Of a stretch of DNA of 64,000 bases, positions 1-12,600 are shown piece by piece. The translations under genes and the position numbers were made by a program. The notes under the pieces were generated by a model. It made no database searches. It was not told where the DNA came from and saw only the letters and a program-made list of their open reading frames with translations. Within the stretch, counting starts at the first letter, position 1. Each line of letters begins with the position of its first letter. Source of the stretch: Corticium candelabrum (Eukaryota > Porifera > Homoscleromorpha > Homosclerophorida > Plakinidae); NCBI RefSeq assembly GCF_963422355.1, contig NC_085103.1:1572231-1636230 (forward strand), written 5' to 3'.

Positions 1-1470
1 TGACAAAGGACATATGGTAAGAAGGTAAAGTAGTGGGAGACTGGAAAGATGCAGTAGTTGTCCCTATTCGAAAGAAAGGAAATCTCCAAATGTGTGATAA
101 ATGGCGGGATATTAGTCTACTAGATGTCATAGGGAAGGTATTCGCTAGAATCATTCAAGAACGACTACAGACTATTGCAGAACATATCCTGCCAGAATCC
201 CAGTGCGGTTTTAGAAAGAGAAGAGGATGTGTAGACATGATTTTTGTGTCTAGACAACTGATGGAAAAGGCTATTGAGCATGGTGAGGTGAAAATGGTCT
301 TAGGCAAGGTTGCACTTTGGCTCCTACTTTATTGAACATCTACTTAAATACTATGGCAAAATGTTGGTGAGATGAGCGTGCAGAGGCTGGAATTAATGTA
401 CTGTTCAAACATGGCAGAAAGCTGGTTGGAGATAGAACTGGAAAGACGAGGCTGCAAGTAGTGAAGGTGACCGAGTCACAGTTTGCAGATGATGTGGCTC
501 TGTATTCCAGTTCTCGTAAGGACTATGAAATGGCATCTAGAAAGTTTGTTGATATGGCAAAAAAATGGGGATTGACAGTTAACACTCAGAAGACAAAAGG
601 AATAGTAGTAGGGACAGCGATTGATGACAGGGATATGGCTTCGGTACAAGTTGATGGAGGGGAAATTGATATGGTGGATTGCTTTACGTACTTGGGGTCT
701 AATTTATCAAGAGATGGAGATGTCACACTAGATGTTACCAGTAGGATCGAAAAGGCTTCCAAAGTTTTTGGAGCTTTGAGAGGTCCTATTTTCAACAATT
801 CTAACTTGTCAGTGGCTACCAAGAAAGCAGTCTACAGAGCAGTGGTTTTGGCAGTGCTATTGTATGGATCTGAAACTTGGGTGCTAAAACCTCAACACAC
901 TAAAAGGCTAAATGTCTTTCACAATCGTTGTGCGAGAACCATACATGGAGTCAACAGATTTGAGCAATGGCAGAAGAGGTTAACAACAAGTTTTAGCTAA
1001 AATTTTGGCATGCATTGGACAATCCCTGACATCATAATGGAGCAGCGATTGAAGTGGCTGGGTCATGTGGGTAGAATGAATGAGGAACGACTTCCAAAGA
1101 AACTGATGTTTGGGGAATTGAGGAAGACAAGACCTTGCCATGAAACAAGAAAGAGATGGAGAGATCTAGTTAGTCAAGATCTACAATTAGTAGATACCAA
1201 AGACATCTGGTACCAGAGATGCCAAGACCGGAATGGGTGGTTCAGTCTTTGTCAAAGGGGTGTTGAGAAGGTAGTCACAAATCGTAGGAAAAGCAGATGT
1301 GCAGCGGATGTACGATTCCAAGGAGAAAGCTTCTTATGTGAATGTAGAAGATCAGTTAGCCGACAAGGCGACCTCACAAAACACAGGCGGCTTTGTCCTA
1401 GTAATTTGCCAGTTGCCCAGGAGCACAATCCAAGGGCCTCGCTATCATAGTTTCTTTTACTATGGGCGGC
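1..1470 (+). pseudogene. LINE (non-LTR retrotransposon) 3' half, decayed
   Basis: Three blocks read as one reverse transcriptase-type protein. Positions 33-335 hold the finger region (ISLLDVIGKVFARIIQERL, then a GFRK-like motif). Positions 461-1000 hold the palm with the FADD catalytic motif (usual form Y/FADD) followed by thumb motifs such as FTYLGSNLSRDG and LLYGSETW. Positions 1010-1450 hold the C-terminal part (RLKWLGHVGRM...LPK) ending in a C2H2-like finger (CECRR...HRRLC). Frames change between blocks, there are stops just before position 33, and the segment between finger and FADD (about 336-460) is largely missing, so the copy is dead. The order and the C-terminal finger match LINE endonuclease/RT polyproteins of invertebrates. 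The 5' part lies beyond the window edge. The clade is not decided from this fragment. Confidence 0.85.
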
Positions 1471-1981
1471 TTCAAGGTTCAAGGTTCAAGGTGTTTGCAC
1501 GGGCGCGTGCGTGCATGTTTGTAAACACATGCACATGTTGCACACAGAACTTGCTCTATTACAGATAGGCATTGCAGCTAGTGAATTCAGTGGTGCAGTA
1601 CCTTCGGCAGTGGAGCAGCAGAGATATTATAGCCAATAACTAGGTCGAAATCCATAGGATTAGTAACCCAGTGGTTAATCGTTGAAGCAGTGATTACGAC
1701 CAAAGCATGGGTTATAAATTGTGGACATAACATGTGTTTTTAATAGTTAGCACTAGCGGATCATGGGTTTACTTAATGGGTTAGGGCCATTCTAGAATAG
1801 TGAAATGCTCCTGCATTTCAGAAAAGCAGCTGTGAACATACTTGAGCACTTAATTGACACACAAGTGTATGTAATTGCTTGATCTTGTTTCCAGTCACTG
1901 TGAAAATGACACGTACACTATTTGCTTTTACACAGTTGTCACTTGCATGTGCGCCTGTATAGTGAACAATTTCTGATTCTG
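1471..1981. other. Non-coding stretch, no gene seen
   Basis: Nothing recognisable apart from a short direct triplication of CAAGGTT near 1473-1492, just past the LINE reading frame, which may belong to its 3' tail. The few open frames are short and show no family features. Confidence 0.5.
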
Positions 1982-2130
1982 CAATGGCGTTGCTACGCAC
2001 GAACCTGAAGAGGCCATGGCCTCCCCAATATTAGCATGTATGGCCTCTTATATGCTACACAAAATCTCACAAAATTTAGACCTTAGCAGCAGACCTCCCC
2101 AACTGTGGAGGTACGTCCAGTTACGCCCTG
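1982..2130. mobile_element. Short hAT-like MITE (old copy)
   Basis: The left end CAATGGCGTTGCTACG and an imperfect complementary right end (...CAGTTACGCCCTG) flank about 150 bp with internal complementary arms (GAGGCCATGGCCTCC against CCTCCCC). The same layout with CAGTGGCG-type ends occurs at 3608-3743 and 62801-63480, so this is a family. CAGTGGCG ends are common in animal hAT-derived MITEs. The target duplication is not clear here. Confidence 0.5.
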
Positions 2131-2229
2131 AAACCAGCAGATAGTTCTGTTGGTTAAAAGACAGAAATTACCATGATAGATGGATGATTATGTAGTAATT
2201 TGTAGTAAGCTATATTCATCTGTGCAGCA

Positions 2230-3190
2230 TGGTTTCTGATGAATTTCAGCTGGCCAGACCTGGACTGGTTTTAGTTAAGGTGGTAGGTGACAACATAGAT
2301 CGCAACGTGAGACCAGACTATCAACGAATGGATCATAGGACCTAGTCCTATCATCATTTCACTCAGTTGCCATCAAGAATCGTGTTGACCTTTTCTCTGC
2401 ATCAAACGAGACTTCGCAAAAGAGACCGTTAGACCTTACAAATCTACTGTTGACCACCAACGATGTCAATAAGCTGAAAAGTGATTTCAAAGTCCTATTG
2501 TCAAGGTTTACATTGCAGTGGCACTAGGGATTGTTGGACATGTTAAGTAATGAATGGTTATTACTGATTTACAGGGTTGTAGTCCACCAAATCCACTGTG
2601 GTATGCATGTACACAATGACAACTGCATGAGTGGAAAATTCAAGACTTGTTTGACCTTGTCATTGTCTGCTTGATCAGTTGTCTCTGGGAGCACTGCTGC
2701 TAAATGAGAATAAACTCCCAGATATGTGCAAAATCTTGCAAACCCTTCAGCAGTACGTTCCATCCGTTGCCGTCACAAGATCGTACCATGTTGGCCAGGT
2801 GAACTTAACACTGGAAGATCATGACTTTTCTAAGGTTTTGTTAGGTGGTGACCAACTGACAGCAGCTGGGGCTAGAGGAGCTGCTGCTTTGAGAGATAGC
2901 GACAACACAAGTCATGACCGTCTAGAAGGATTTGAGGCTGTAATAGAATATTGGCATGCACGACTAGCATTTGCCAAGATGCTCAAGGTGCATTACATAT
3001 CAAGAGGTTGTTATTGATAAGTCTGTTTAGGTCATCTGGAAACGTCTGTATTCGGGGAAGTCTGGACAAGATAAGGGGACCTTGTATCAGCTGAAACAGC
3101 TAATCAACAGAACTGCTGTCCGTGCTGATTTGAAAGTTGTAGAAGATTTCTTTTTTCTTGTTTGGCAAACAGATGTGGTTGCCAGTGCCA
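2230..3190 (+). pseudogene. DUF6589 domain gene, 5' part (split by transposon)
   Basis: An exon around 2266-2505 contains VVGDNIDRNVRPD followed after a frame change by a block up to LKSDFKVLLS. An exon to 2987 contains LLGGDQLTAAGARGAAALRD and DRLEGFEAVIEYWHAR, the hallmark segment of DUF6589 proteins. A 43-nt intron (2988-3030, GT...AG) joins it in frame to KVIWKRLYSGKSG...KGTLYQLKQLINRT, ending at ...VVASA at 3190. The same gene resumes at 15710 on the same strand. Removing one CA of the 2-bp duplication restores the codon series across the transposon. DUF6589 function is unknown; such genes are multicopy in cnidarians and other invertebrates. A frameshift in the first exon suggests it was already degrading or is itself repeat-derived. 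Confidence 0.72.
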
Positions 3191-3230
3191 CCCTTTGAAA
3201 AGTTGAGATACGAATACGGTCAGAATTCGG
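3191..3230 (+). repeat. Left terminal inverted repeat of EnSpm-like element
   Basis: Begins CCCTTTGAAAAGTTGAGAT and ends in AGAATTCGG. It pairs with 15670-15709 in inverted orientation with about five mismatches in 40 positions. The flanking dinucleotide is CA. Confidence 0.85.
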
Positions 3231-3607
3231 TGAGAGGTGCTACGTAGTTGAGCAGAACACGCGCCGAAATCGATGAATTCGCTGCGTACTCTGACGGTAG
3301 CGGTAGCGTAGCGCAAACAAGGCAGTATTTGCATCGGGTGGAATTCGGTCCGTATACGGAGTATGCGGTAGGTGTTCGCCTCGAATTTTGGCCACAGGAC
3401 AGGCAGTAGTGATTCTCTTCGAATTTGGGCAGAAGTCTAGACAGTACAAGGTATTCGAAATCGTTGAAAAGTCCAGCTGCAACGCGCAACCATCAGACTT
3501 ATCCATTTATCTATCTCTAAATAGATCCAATCCTCTGAACCGATTCGATACACTCACACAAGATATAAACAGTTAATTATTATCTGATTTGGGGTCTTGC
3601 ATGCAGT

Positions 3608-3743
3608 CAGTGGCGTCGCTAGACATGAGCCTGGGGAGGCCCTGGCCCCCCAAATAGCTGTGGTCCACAACAGAAAGGTCTCAATCAAAAACAGTTAAAC
3701 TTTAATATAGCTGCTGGCCTCCCTAGGTCCAGCGACGCCCTTG
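3608..3743. mobile_element. hAT-like MITE inside the EnSpm-like element
   Basis: Ends CAGTGGCGTCGCTAGAC (left) and the complement of CAAGGGCGTCGCTGGACC (right) are imperfect inverted repeats. The flanks carry ATGCAGT on both sides (3601-3607 and 3744-3750), a 7-bp match that may be an 8-bp duplication with one change. It has no coding capacity and lies between the left end of the large transposon and the 3' end of its transposase gene, so it inserted later. Confidence 0.7.
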
Positions 3744-6700
3744 ATGCAGTATACACATGCATGCAGGTGATGGTCTAGTTATAAACGCCTATATATAGAT
3801 GGAGTATTCAATTAACCTCCTATCTCTCACATATAGCTTAGACAAAATTATACGTAACACGAAATTACATTCAAAAAAGCAATTTGGTACACACAAGTCC
3901 AGCTACACTACACTTGTACTAATCACACTCAATACAGTTAGGTAAACAAGACACATAGCAATTGTAACCCGTTTGAGAAGGAATTGTCATAAAAACTACC
4001 TTTTCAACTATCTCTACAGAGTCAATTGCTACAACACTACGTGAAACTTGCACGTTGTATATATGTGAAAGAAGATCACTGACAACATACTGATCAAGAA
4101 TATCAATGTCACAGTATTCGTTGATTTGGGTGGATGACAGCAGTAGCTCGTTGACCAGCGCAATTGCCACATTCTCATACAAAATAAAAGCCTCCACAAG
4201 CCCAAATCTGACATCTCTTCTGACACCTGTATTGAGTTTCACTGCATATGACATACTCTTCTTGACTCTATGGTAACGTTTTGCAAACACGGTTTGGCCT
4301 TTCACAATCATCTTGTCAACAATGGACACCTGCATTGCAATCAATAAATATACATCAAACGCAATTTCAAAATGCAATTAAAACATCATGTCTCTAAATC
4401 TCACGTGCCTTAGTGTTCTGAAGCACACTAGGTAAACCTCTCTCATCACAAAACCTATTCACAGCAACCAAAGCTGAACTGTTCAGGTGTTCATTCTTTG
4501 ATAATCCAACAGCAACACATCCAGAAAACAATTCACGTATTTGTATTCTAAAGTAAAAGATCAAATTATTTAGTGAATTTCTGAACATTCAATAATTTTC
4601 AAAATGCATACATAAACATCTGAAAAAGCTATAGCTAACTGCTTGAATACTAAGTGACATCTGTCCAAAAGCAATTGCTAACGTGTGTGAGTATCAAGAA
4701 GACAATATACACATACAGAAGGAAATACGTATACATGCACATGCACATGCACACAGTTTATAAACATCTATTCTCAATACAGACCAATATTTCTCCATTA
4801 CTGTGTCAAAACTGAATGATTCTGATCAGACAACAACAATGATATGTACCTGATCAATGGTTCAACAAAAGTTCTAAATAATATTATAGTACAATGTTTC
4901 AATAAACAGCTATATCTGTCATGTCAAGTTTTACCTATTGGTGGCAAGTTTACAATATTTTGCAACAACATTCTAACCTTGGTTTATCAGTTGTATGTAG
5001 TAATCGTTGCCATAGTTGGAACACATTCACTGAGCAGTGCTGGACAGGTGATACATCTTCATCTTGCAGCAATAGCAGACCTCGTATAACTGCCATTGAC
5101 GTGGAAGCCTAAGAGTACGACAATACATGATCATTATACATGTACCCTTGAAAGTAACAGCTTGATTTTCTCATAACCTGGGATGTAACATATCTAGTGC
5201 CATGAACATGGTTCCTTATTTGTCCGTTGATGGATTCGAACCAGAAGCAACTGTATGCCCATAATATGCCCCACCGTCTAACGACATCTGGCAAATGAGT
5301 CACAAGGTGAACATTCATTGTGCAGTTTTCAATACCTGCATAAACATAAGTAAAGTGCAATAGTCAATATAACAGCAAGCGAGAATACATCTAAAAGTGC
5401 TTTACCATAAAGTCGCTCATAAGCCCTATAAAAATCATCTAACTGGCACTTGACTCGATCAAGTTACCTAAGAGTTACTGACAGACCATTCTAGGTTACC
5501 ATTGCTGAAACAAACATGGCATAGTGAACAAAGTAGACAGGAGGAAGGATGCCAAAAAGCACGGGAACAGAATAATGGAACAACCATGAACGAAGTTCAT
5601 TGGCTAGATAAGACAAGAACGTGGAGTATAAACCAGTAACTACTAAGTGCGAAACCAAAACTTTATGAAACCTTTCCAACCAGACGCATCTCTCAAAGTT
5701 CTAGGTTTCCTTGTAATAATATCTGGCACTTCAATTTTCAAGAGTCGGTTATCCAGAGCATCAATCTAATGCAAGCACTGAACAGTTAGCAAACTATATA
5801 AATACCTTCACATACTGGATCCACAGAAGATACCTTGTCACCAATGTAAAACACGTGATGTCGATTCACTGGTTGTAGCCATAACTCCAACAACTTCTTT
5901 GCCAACCCCAACAGCATACCATGCATCCAGTCTATTACAACTCCCTTTGACATGTCAAAGGGTTTTGCTAGCAGCAGTGGAGATGCACTTTTAATACCAC
6001 CAACCTGTAAATGTATATCAATTAATTGACCTACTAGGCAACCGCAGACAAGACTGTCCTAACAGGCTCTCCCCTGGAATTTGCTGATTTGGCATCTCTT
6101 TTTAGAGACTGTTGAATTCTTGTACGTGCTTCATTCTCATAAGGCCAATATGTCTGGGTGGATACGACTGTGCCAACTTGCTCACAATAAAGGCACGAGC
6201 TTTTGCCATTATACTGCTTCATACAAGTAATTAAAGCTCTTGCTGGGAGATCAACAGTGACAAGAAGCAGAACAGGATGGCATCGACCTTTCCAGAAAGA
6301 AGTCTCAACTGGTATCCCTAGTGCACAGACAAGTAATGCATCCATTTTAATGTCAGCAGTTGAGTATATATCTGCCTGCCTAACTGTCTGCTTGCCTCTG
6401 TATTTTTATGCTTACAAGACTGCCTGTCAGAAACATGAAATATGCAAATTGTACCTTGCTCCAAGTGTTGACGTAATTGCCTCATTAATGGTTGCAGTAA
6501 GATGTACACATCTGGCTTCGATGCCTGACACCAAACAGCTGCCAGTATGACATACTTAGGAGAGAATCTATGTAGGAAACAGAATCACTGAAGCAGTGCA
6601 CCAAAAGCAATTGACATCACAAGCCTACCTGAGCTTTGGTGGTAGCTCATTTACTGTCAGATAAACTGGCCACAGGCTGCCATTCTTGGAACTTCGAAAA

Positions 6701-7449
6701 ACAGCTACACCATCCATGTTTAGAGTCAAAATAAGGTTACTCTTTGACATTGCAGATCTATGGAATAGGAGATACTTGGTATACTCCTTGCCAGTTGTGA
6801 CATCCTCAACTACATCAGGATCTCCTAAATTGTCAGATCTCTTGTGTAGGTGTGATACAAAACTATGGTCTGAAAATCCTCTAATAAGTATGCAATTAAT
6901 TTATGTCACAATTCTGAGACAATCATACCTTGGAAAAGTTGTTGAATTTGCTTTTGTAAATTGACTTGAAGATATTCGCCAACTGTTGCCGCTTGGTCAC
7001 ACTCCTGACAACTTAAACTTTCATTCAGAATTGAGTGGCACTGTTTGCAATAGTTAACAGTTTGCATTTCAGGTTGCTTCCCCACCATTTCTGCAAACCG
7101 TGACTTTAAAGTGTACAAGGAGGTAAAACCCCGATGATGATCTGGCCAGTGGGCAACCAGTAGAGCTATGATGTCATTGGCTGCACGAGTTGTGAGCTTG
7201 TGGCGACTGATCAAAACCATTGTCAACAAAGCACTGACCTTGCAAGAAAGAGGACAGCTGACAAACACTGGTGATGAAGACTCTTCCTGCCCAATTTCTT
7301 GAATATTTTCTTCATCGGATAAAGGAATGTCAGAGAGGCCAAATAGCAACTGATCATTAAAGCTACTGTTTGGTGACACATCTTTATCACTACTAGCACT
7401 GTTTCCATCACTAAGATGCATTTGACAACTTTGTGCAGCAGTAGCTACC

Positions 7450-8344
7450 TAGAAGAAAATCAACTTTGTTTATGAAAGCTTGATACGTATAATAATATCC
7501 TGTCTCATAGGTACCTTATATGTATGCATTTATGTATAATTCAGTATTATAGATATAATGTTTAAGATCCAAATCCAGTCACAGTACAGAATCATCTATG
7601 CATGCAGTGTCAGAGTTCAAGTCAAAAAAGGTTCTAAGCACATATTACAGTTTAGCTGAACACAGTTACTGTTGTTTCAGTAACTTAAAATGTCAGTCAG
7701 CAGATGCAGTTACCACCATAGAAGACAAACTAATTTATACAGTTGCACGTTCTTTTCAGATTATCTAGTTTCTGCCATTCAAAGAAGTTAAATAGCTAGA
7801 CCCAATCAATGGAAGTAATTTGTTATAATGTAATGAATATCACGATCAGCTCAAAGACAAATAAAATGATATGTACTAACAAAAATGATTTTGTGTCCGC
7901 AGTTAATGCAACACAGCTCTCCAAAAAATTAAGCTTTCTGTAAAAAAGAGATAAAATAGTATTGCATATAGCATCATGTCTCGCACTCTTCAACTTACAG
8001 TAGCCAAAACATGAAATGAGTAGTAGCAAAATGTGACATTCTGTAGAGTGGTTGATTTAATTATGGCTCAGAAAACAAATCTCTGCGCAATAACATAAAA
8101 GCTAACTAGAGAGAGACTGGACAATGTCCACAAACATGCCTCTGCATGCTGGGCAGGCATCATATGCATGTTGAGCCTAACACAATAAATTGAGAAAACA
8201 ACAGCACAAAAATCTATATAACTGCATGGTATTTGATGTAAATATCAAGAGTTGTGTCAACATTCAGAATTAGATAATGAATCATATTTAATAATAATGT
8301 TATAATAATGTTCTATCAGAAAAGACCAATTAAGTTCAAAATAT

Positions 8345-8345
<1 letters not shown>
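7450..8345. other. Part of large first intron of the transposase gene
   Basis: Between the first two transposase exons. No coding blocks are recognised; the sequence is AT-rich. The intron continues through the (CA)n tract to 9057. Confidence 0.6.
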
Positions 8346-8403
<58 letters not shown>

Positions 8404-8439
8404 CACGCATGCACACTCACTCACACGCATGCACACTCA

Positions 8440-8500
<61 letters not shown>

Positions 8501-8527
8501 ACACACACAAACAGACACACACACTCA

Positions 8528-8594
<67 letters not shown>

Positions 8595-8899
8595 AGACAC
8601 ACACAAACACACACACACACACAGACACACACAGACACACACGCACACACACACAGACACACACAGACACACACACACACACAGACACACACACAGACAC
8701 ACACACACACAGACACACACACACACACACACAGACACACACAGACACACACAGACACACACAGACACAGACAGACACAGACACAGACACAGACACACAC
8801 ACAGACACACACACACAGACACACACACACACAGACACAGACACAGACACAGACACAGACACAGACACAGACACAGACACACACAGAGACACACACACA

Positions 8900-8948
<49 letters not shown>
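8346..8948. repeat. (CA)n microsatellite with CAGACA interruptions, ~600 bp
   Basis: Nearly pure CA dinucleotides interrupted by regularly placed CAGACA units, e.g. a run of CAGACA around 8767-8880. It lies inside the first intron of the minus-strand transposase gene. The open frames across it (His/Thr or Cys/Val repeats) are artefacts of the repeat. Confidence 0.97.
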
Positions 8949-8950
<2 letters not shown>

Positions 8951-9375
8951 CAATTGCAGCTCTGAAGCAAGTAGATTTGATATATACGTACAGATTCTCT
9001 ATATCATACTATCCCTCTACTACACGTGCAATTACTTATAATTAACAGTAAGCATACCGTTGAAGACATTTCTCTGACAGTTTGAACCAATGTGGACAAG
9101 TCATCATGTTGAGCCCTTGATGCTGTTGAGCGATGCCTTCTTCTTTCTTGTATTATTTTCACGGGTACCCGAAACTCACGGTACGTTCTCCTCCTTTTGC
9201 GCCCAAGCGGACTCACTAATTCTTCCACATCGCGACCTGAGTCTTCTTCATCAGCTTCGAATTCGATTGGATTGTTCATTTGGTCGATGTCCGCAACACT
9301 CTCACGATCGACAATCACACCTACTCTCTGTACTGAATGGAATGCGATAATTGATGAAGTCATAACCTCGTGCAA

Positions 9376-9628
9376 TCAGTGGGCCAATGAGCAATGATTA
9401 TACGTCCATGTGCTCAGTTGTCGCTTATTACCAAGTCTTAAGCCTGGTTCACAATATTGATGCCGACGTCGACGTCGACGTCGACAATAGAAATGAATCC
9501 TATTCCAGCGTCGACGTCGGCGTCAACATCAAAGGATGCCGCCGACGTCGAGGCGGTTTCTTTGAAGTTTGACGCTCAACTCAGCGTCGGCGTCATATTG
9601 TGAACCAGGCTTTACAACTTGGAGATCA
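9376..9628. promoter_or_regulatory. Shared divergent promoter region of the transposon
   Basis: About 250 bp separates the first codons of the two divergently oriented genes (transposase to the left, BEN-like gene to the right), so it should hold both promoters. Most of it is now occupied by a MITE (9441-9611), leaving only short original sequence on either side. No specific binding site can be named. Confidence 0.5.
9441..9611. mobile_element. Harbinger-type MITE with TTA target duplication
   Basis: The ends are near-perfect inverted copies starting AGCCTGGTTCACAATAT. The flanks carry TTA on both sides (9438-9440 and 9612-9614), the 3-bp TWA-type duplication typical of PIF/Harbinger. The interior is rich in GACGTC/CGTCGG palindromes and is non-coding. 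It sits between the two divergent genes of the large transposon. Confidence 0.8.
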
Positions 9629-12600
9629 ATGGCAGAGAAGACGAAGACAAGAACCACACGACCCACACGAATTAAACAACGGGTAAATCAACAAGATGAC
9701 TATATTTACGACAGTGCTGAGCAGAGTGGTTCGAGTAGGTCTAGCGAGCCAGTCGGCTGGTCACGTTTCTACGATATATCTTTGTGAACTTCAGAGTCAA
9801 CTATTCCTGTTTCTGTAGATTGCTTGACGACTGTCAATATAAAGTTCGATGCAGACAACGTGAAAAGGGTGGTCACGGAGCCGTGGAGGCTGACAGATAA
9901 GCATGGAAACATGGTTGCATTCGACGAAGTTCGTCCACAATGCAGGCTTTTCTGCTTTTACTCTCCGGACAAGACATCGTACGCTTGCCGTGTGACATCA
10001 GTCGTTACAAAAGGCACACTGAAAGGTCTGTCTAGCTGTAGAGTACTAGTAAAATGGACAATTATGATTGTTGGGGCGAGCTCCAGTACACGTACCTCAA
10101 TTTTTTGTCAGAACTCACTTTCCTATTCTCTTACGTTGCGTCAATTGGGAGTCACCTCACTCTTTTCGTAAAAATACAGTAAACCCCTGGAAGGGGACCC
10201 CTACTTCAGTTGTGGCGCATGTCGTGCCGAGTCAAAATTGCATTGATCTGGCATCGTCGTTATGTTGATCCGTCTCCCCATTCGGTTGTAAATCCGTATG
10301 ACAATAAATTGAATTGCTGGTTTAATTGTTACACATGCATGTACATGCACGTTAGTTACATGTACGCTAGATACAGAAATCTCAAACCAGTACACAAAGA
10401 AAGGATCTCGTCAAGGCTCGGCCTAGTAAATGTCTGGGCATGCAGTGAAATATCTTGATAATTCGCATGAATTACTCGTTCACCATGAAGGAAGGTGGTG
10501 TCGGTTCTCAAAGAATTGTCTTAGTTCTGACCTTGTGTTCTGTAATGTTTAGGTGCACAACAAGGAGGCTCTCAACGGAAAATAGAATATGATGAAGTAA
10601 GATATACTCGTGTACAGAGGCATTTGCTGATCATCTGAATGTACTGTGTGGTTCTTGCAGACAGACTCTCTTGTCAGAGAAGTCAAGAAATGTAGAAATG
10701 CTTCTCAAGCAAAGAAGGCATCATCATCATTACTGTAATAGAGGTTACTAGATTGTGTTGGCCACTCCTATGGGAGGGACCATAACCGCGTATATAGTTA
10801 AGAGTATGGTTTAGCCTGGGGGCTTTGAGAGGTGAATAGAGTTGTGTACAAGGGAAGAAGGCCACTCGGTGTCTCTCACTAAGAACCCAATAGTACATGG
10901 TGTCAGAAGTGGCGCAACTCTAGAGAACTACCGGCGATGGATACGTTCCAGGTTGCACCTCCAGAGACGTTTGATTTCTCGTCCCCTGAGCAATGGTCAG
11001 GGTGGAGTCGTAGATTTGAGAGATTCCGAACCGCTTCAGGTCTCGTGGAGAAAGAAGACGCAATGCAGGTCAGTACACTCGTGTATAGCGTGTCTCACCC
11101 TCACTGAGCAGCAGAGAACGAAGTATGCCGACGTCAAAGCTGGGTTAGATGGCTACTTCGTAAAAAAACGAAACGTGATCTTTGAAAGAGCAAAATTCAA
11201 CCAACGACGCCAGACGAGAGATGAACCGGTCGAGACATTCATCACAGCGTTGTACAGCTTGGCGGAGCATTGTGAGTTTGGGGCACTCCGCGAAGAGCTA
11301 ATTCGCGACCGCCTGGTGGTGGGGTTGCGGGATGCCAAATTATCGGAAGCGTTGCAGATGGACTCAGATTTGACTCTTTCGACGGCAATAACAAAATCTC
11401 GTCAGAGCGAAGCTGTAAAAGAGCAGCAGACTGTTGTTCGAAATGAACTACCCTTGGAATCTCAGAAGTCAACAGAGTTGGAAGCAGCTCAGATACGCCG
11501 CGTGAAGCGATCGCTAACAGGGCAACGAAAAAGCAAGCCGGCGCATTTTCAAGCTAGTCGAGTCAGCAAAAAAGCAAACGAGCACACCTGGAAGTACATG
11601 CCAGAGGTGCGGCGCAGAAATTACACACGGTAGAGAGCGGTGTCCTGCGATTAACGCGAAATGCCACAAGTGCGGGAAGTTGGGACACTATATGTTTGGT
11701 AACATTACAACAGAGCTACAACCAACGGAAGCCAGACTGAGAGGGCCCGGAGATAATGTGCTACGTGTTCGTGGTAAGTTTACTGCAAGATTACAATACC
11801 GCCAGAGGTCATCACAGCAGGAGGTTTACGTGGTGCGTGATGTTGAACGGGCGTTATTGGGGCGGCCTGCAATCGAGAGCCTTCAATTGCTAAAGAGAAT
11901 AGATTCAGCAGTGAGACAGCCATCATGGTCAGTCCAAGAATAGTTTCCTCAACTGTTCCAAAGACTGGGAAAACTAGAAGGAGAGTATGAGATCAAGCTG
12001 AAAGAGAATGCAACACCTTTCACTTTGTCCACTCCCCGTCGTGTGCCGCTGCCACTCATGAAAGAAGTGGAGACGGAGCTTGAAAGAGTGTTGATGGAGG
12101 GAGTGATTTCTCAAGTTGAAACGCCAACTGATTGGTGTTCCGGCATAGTTGTAGTGCCAAAATCAAGAGGAAGAGTTCGAATATGCGTAGATTTGTCTAG
12201 ACTAAATGAGAGTGTATTAAGAGAGCGTTTGATGTTACCGTCTGTAGACTACACATTGGGTCAATTAGCTGGAGCTAAGGTGTTTACGAAATTGGAGGCC
12301 AACAGTGGATTCTGGCAAATACCATTGTCCAAAAATTCAGCTCTTCTCACCGCTTTCATAACACCATTTGGAAGATTCTGCTTCAACAGACTCCCATTTG
12401 GTATTTCATCAGCTCCTGAATTGTTTCAATGTCGAATGTCTAACCTTCTGACTGGAATGGAAGGAACTGTATGTTTTATGGATGATATCTTCATCTATGG
12501 AAGTTCACAAGAAGAACATGATGCTCGACTCTGCAAGGTTTTGGAGAAACTGAGGGAGTCAGGAGATACTCTTAATCGAGAGAAGTGTGTGTTTTCCCTT

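Larger units (their letters stand above)
3919..9375 (-). pseudogene. EnSpm/TNP2-like transposase with DUF4218-type C-terminus
   Basis: Likely the enzyme that moves the surrounding element. Exons whose phases join correctly on the minus strand: 9375-9058 (basic, GRKRRRTYREFR), 7448-6929 (YCKQCH...CQECDQ zinc motif), 6869-6629 (LNMDGVAVFRSS, LWPVYLTVNELPP), 6567-6455, 6371-6064 (PVLLLVTVDLPARAL, YNGKSSCLYCEQ), 6004-5834 (VVIDWMHGMLLGLAKKL), 5765-5672, 5603-5406, 5335-5178 (MNVHLVTHLPDVVRRWG, SCFWFESINGQIR), 5108-4978, 4915-4850, 4547 onward. The DGV/WP, DLPARA, DxMHxxxLG and MNVHLxxHLPxxV motifs are those of animal TNP2-type transposases. Two in-frame stops (5491-5493 and 5464-5466) break exon 8, so this copy is probably inactive. 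The 3'-most open block (4377-3919) cannot be joined in phase with certainty. Confidence 0.82.

Noticed and set aside
4029-6964. Plus-strand and shifted minus-strand open frames in the transposase region
   Set aside because: They overlap the spliced exons of the minus-strand transposase in other frames and carry no family motifs.
8346-8948. Long open frames of His/Thr or Cys/Val repeats on both strands
   Set aside because: They are translations of the (CA)n microsatellite, present in all frames and without start context or splice logic.
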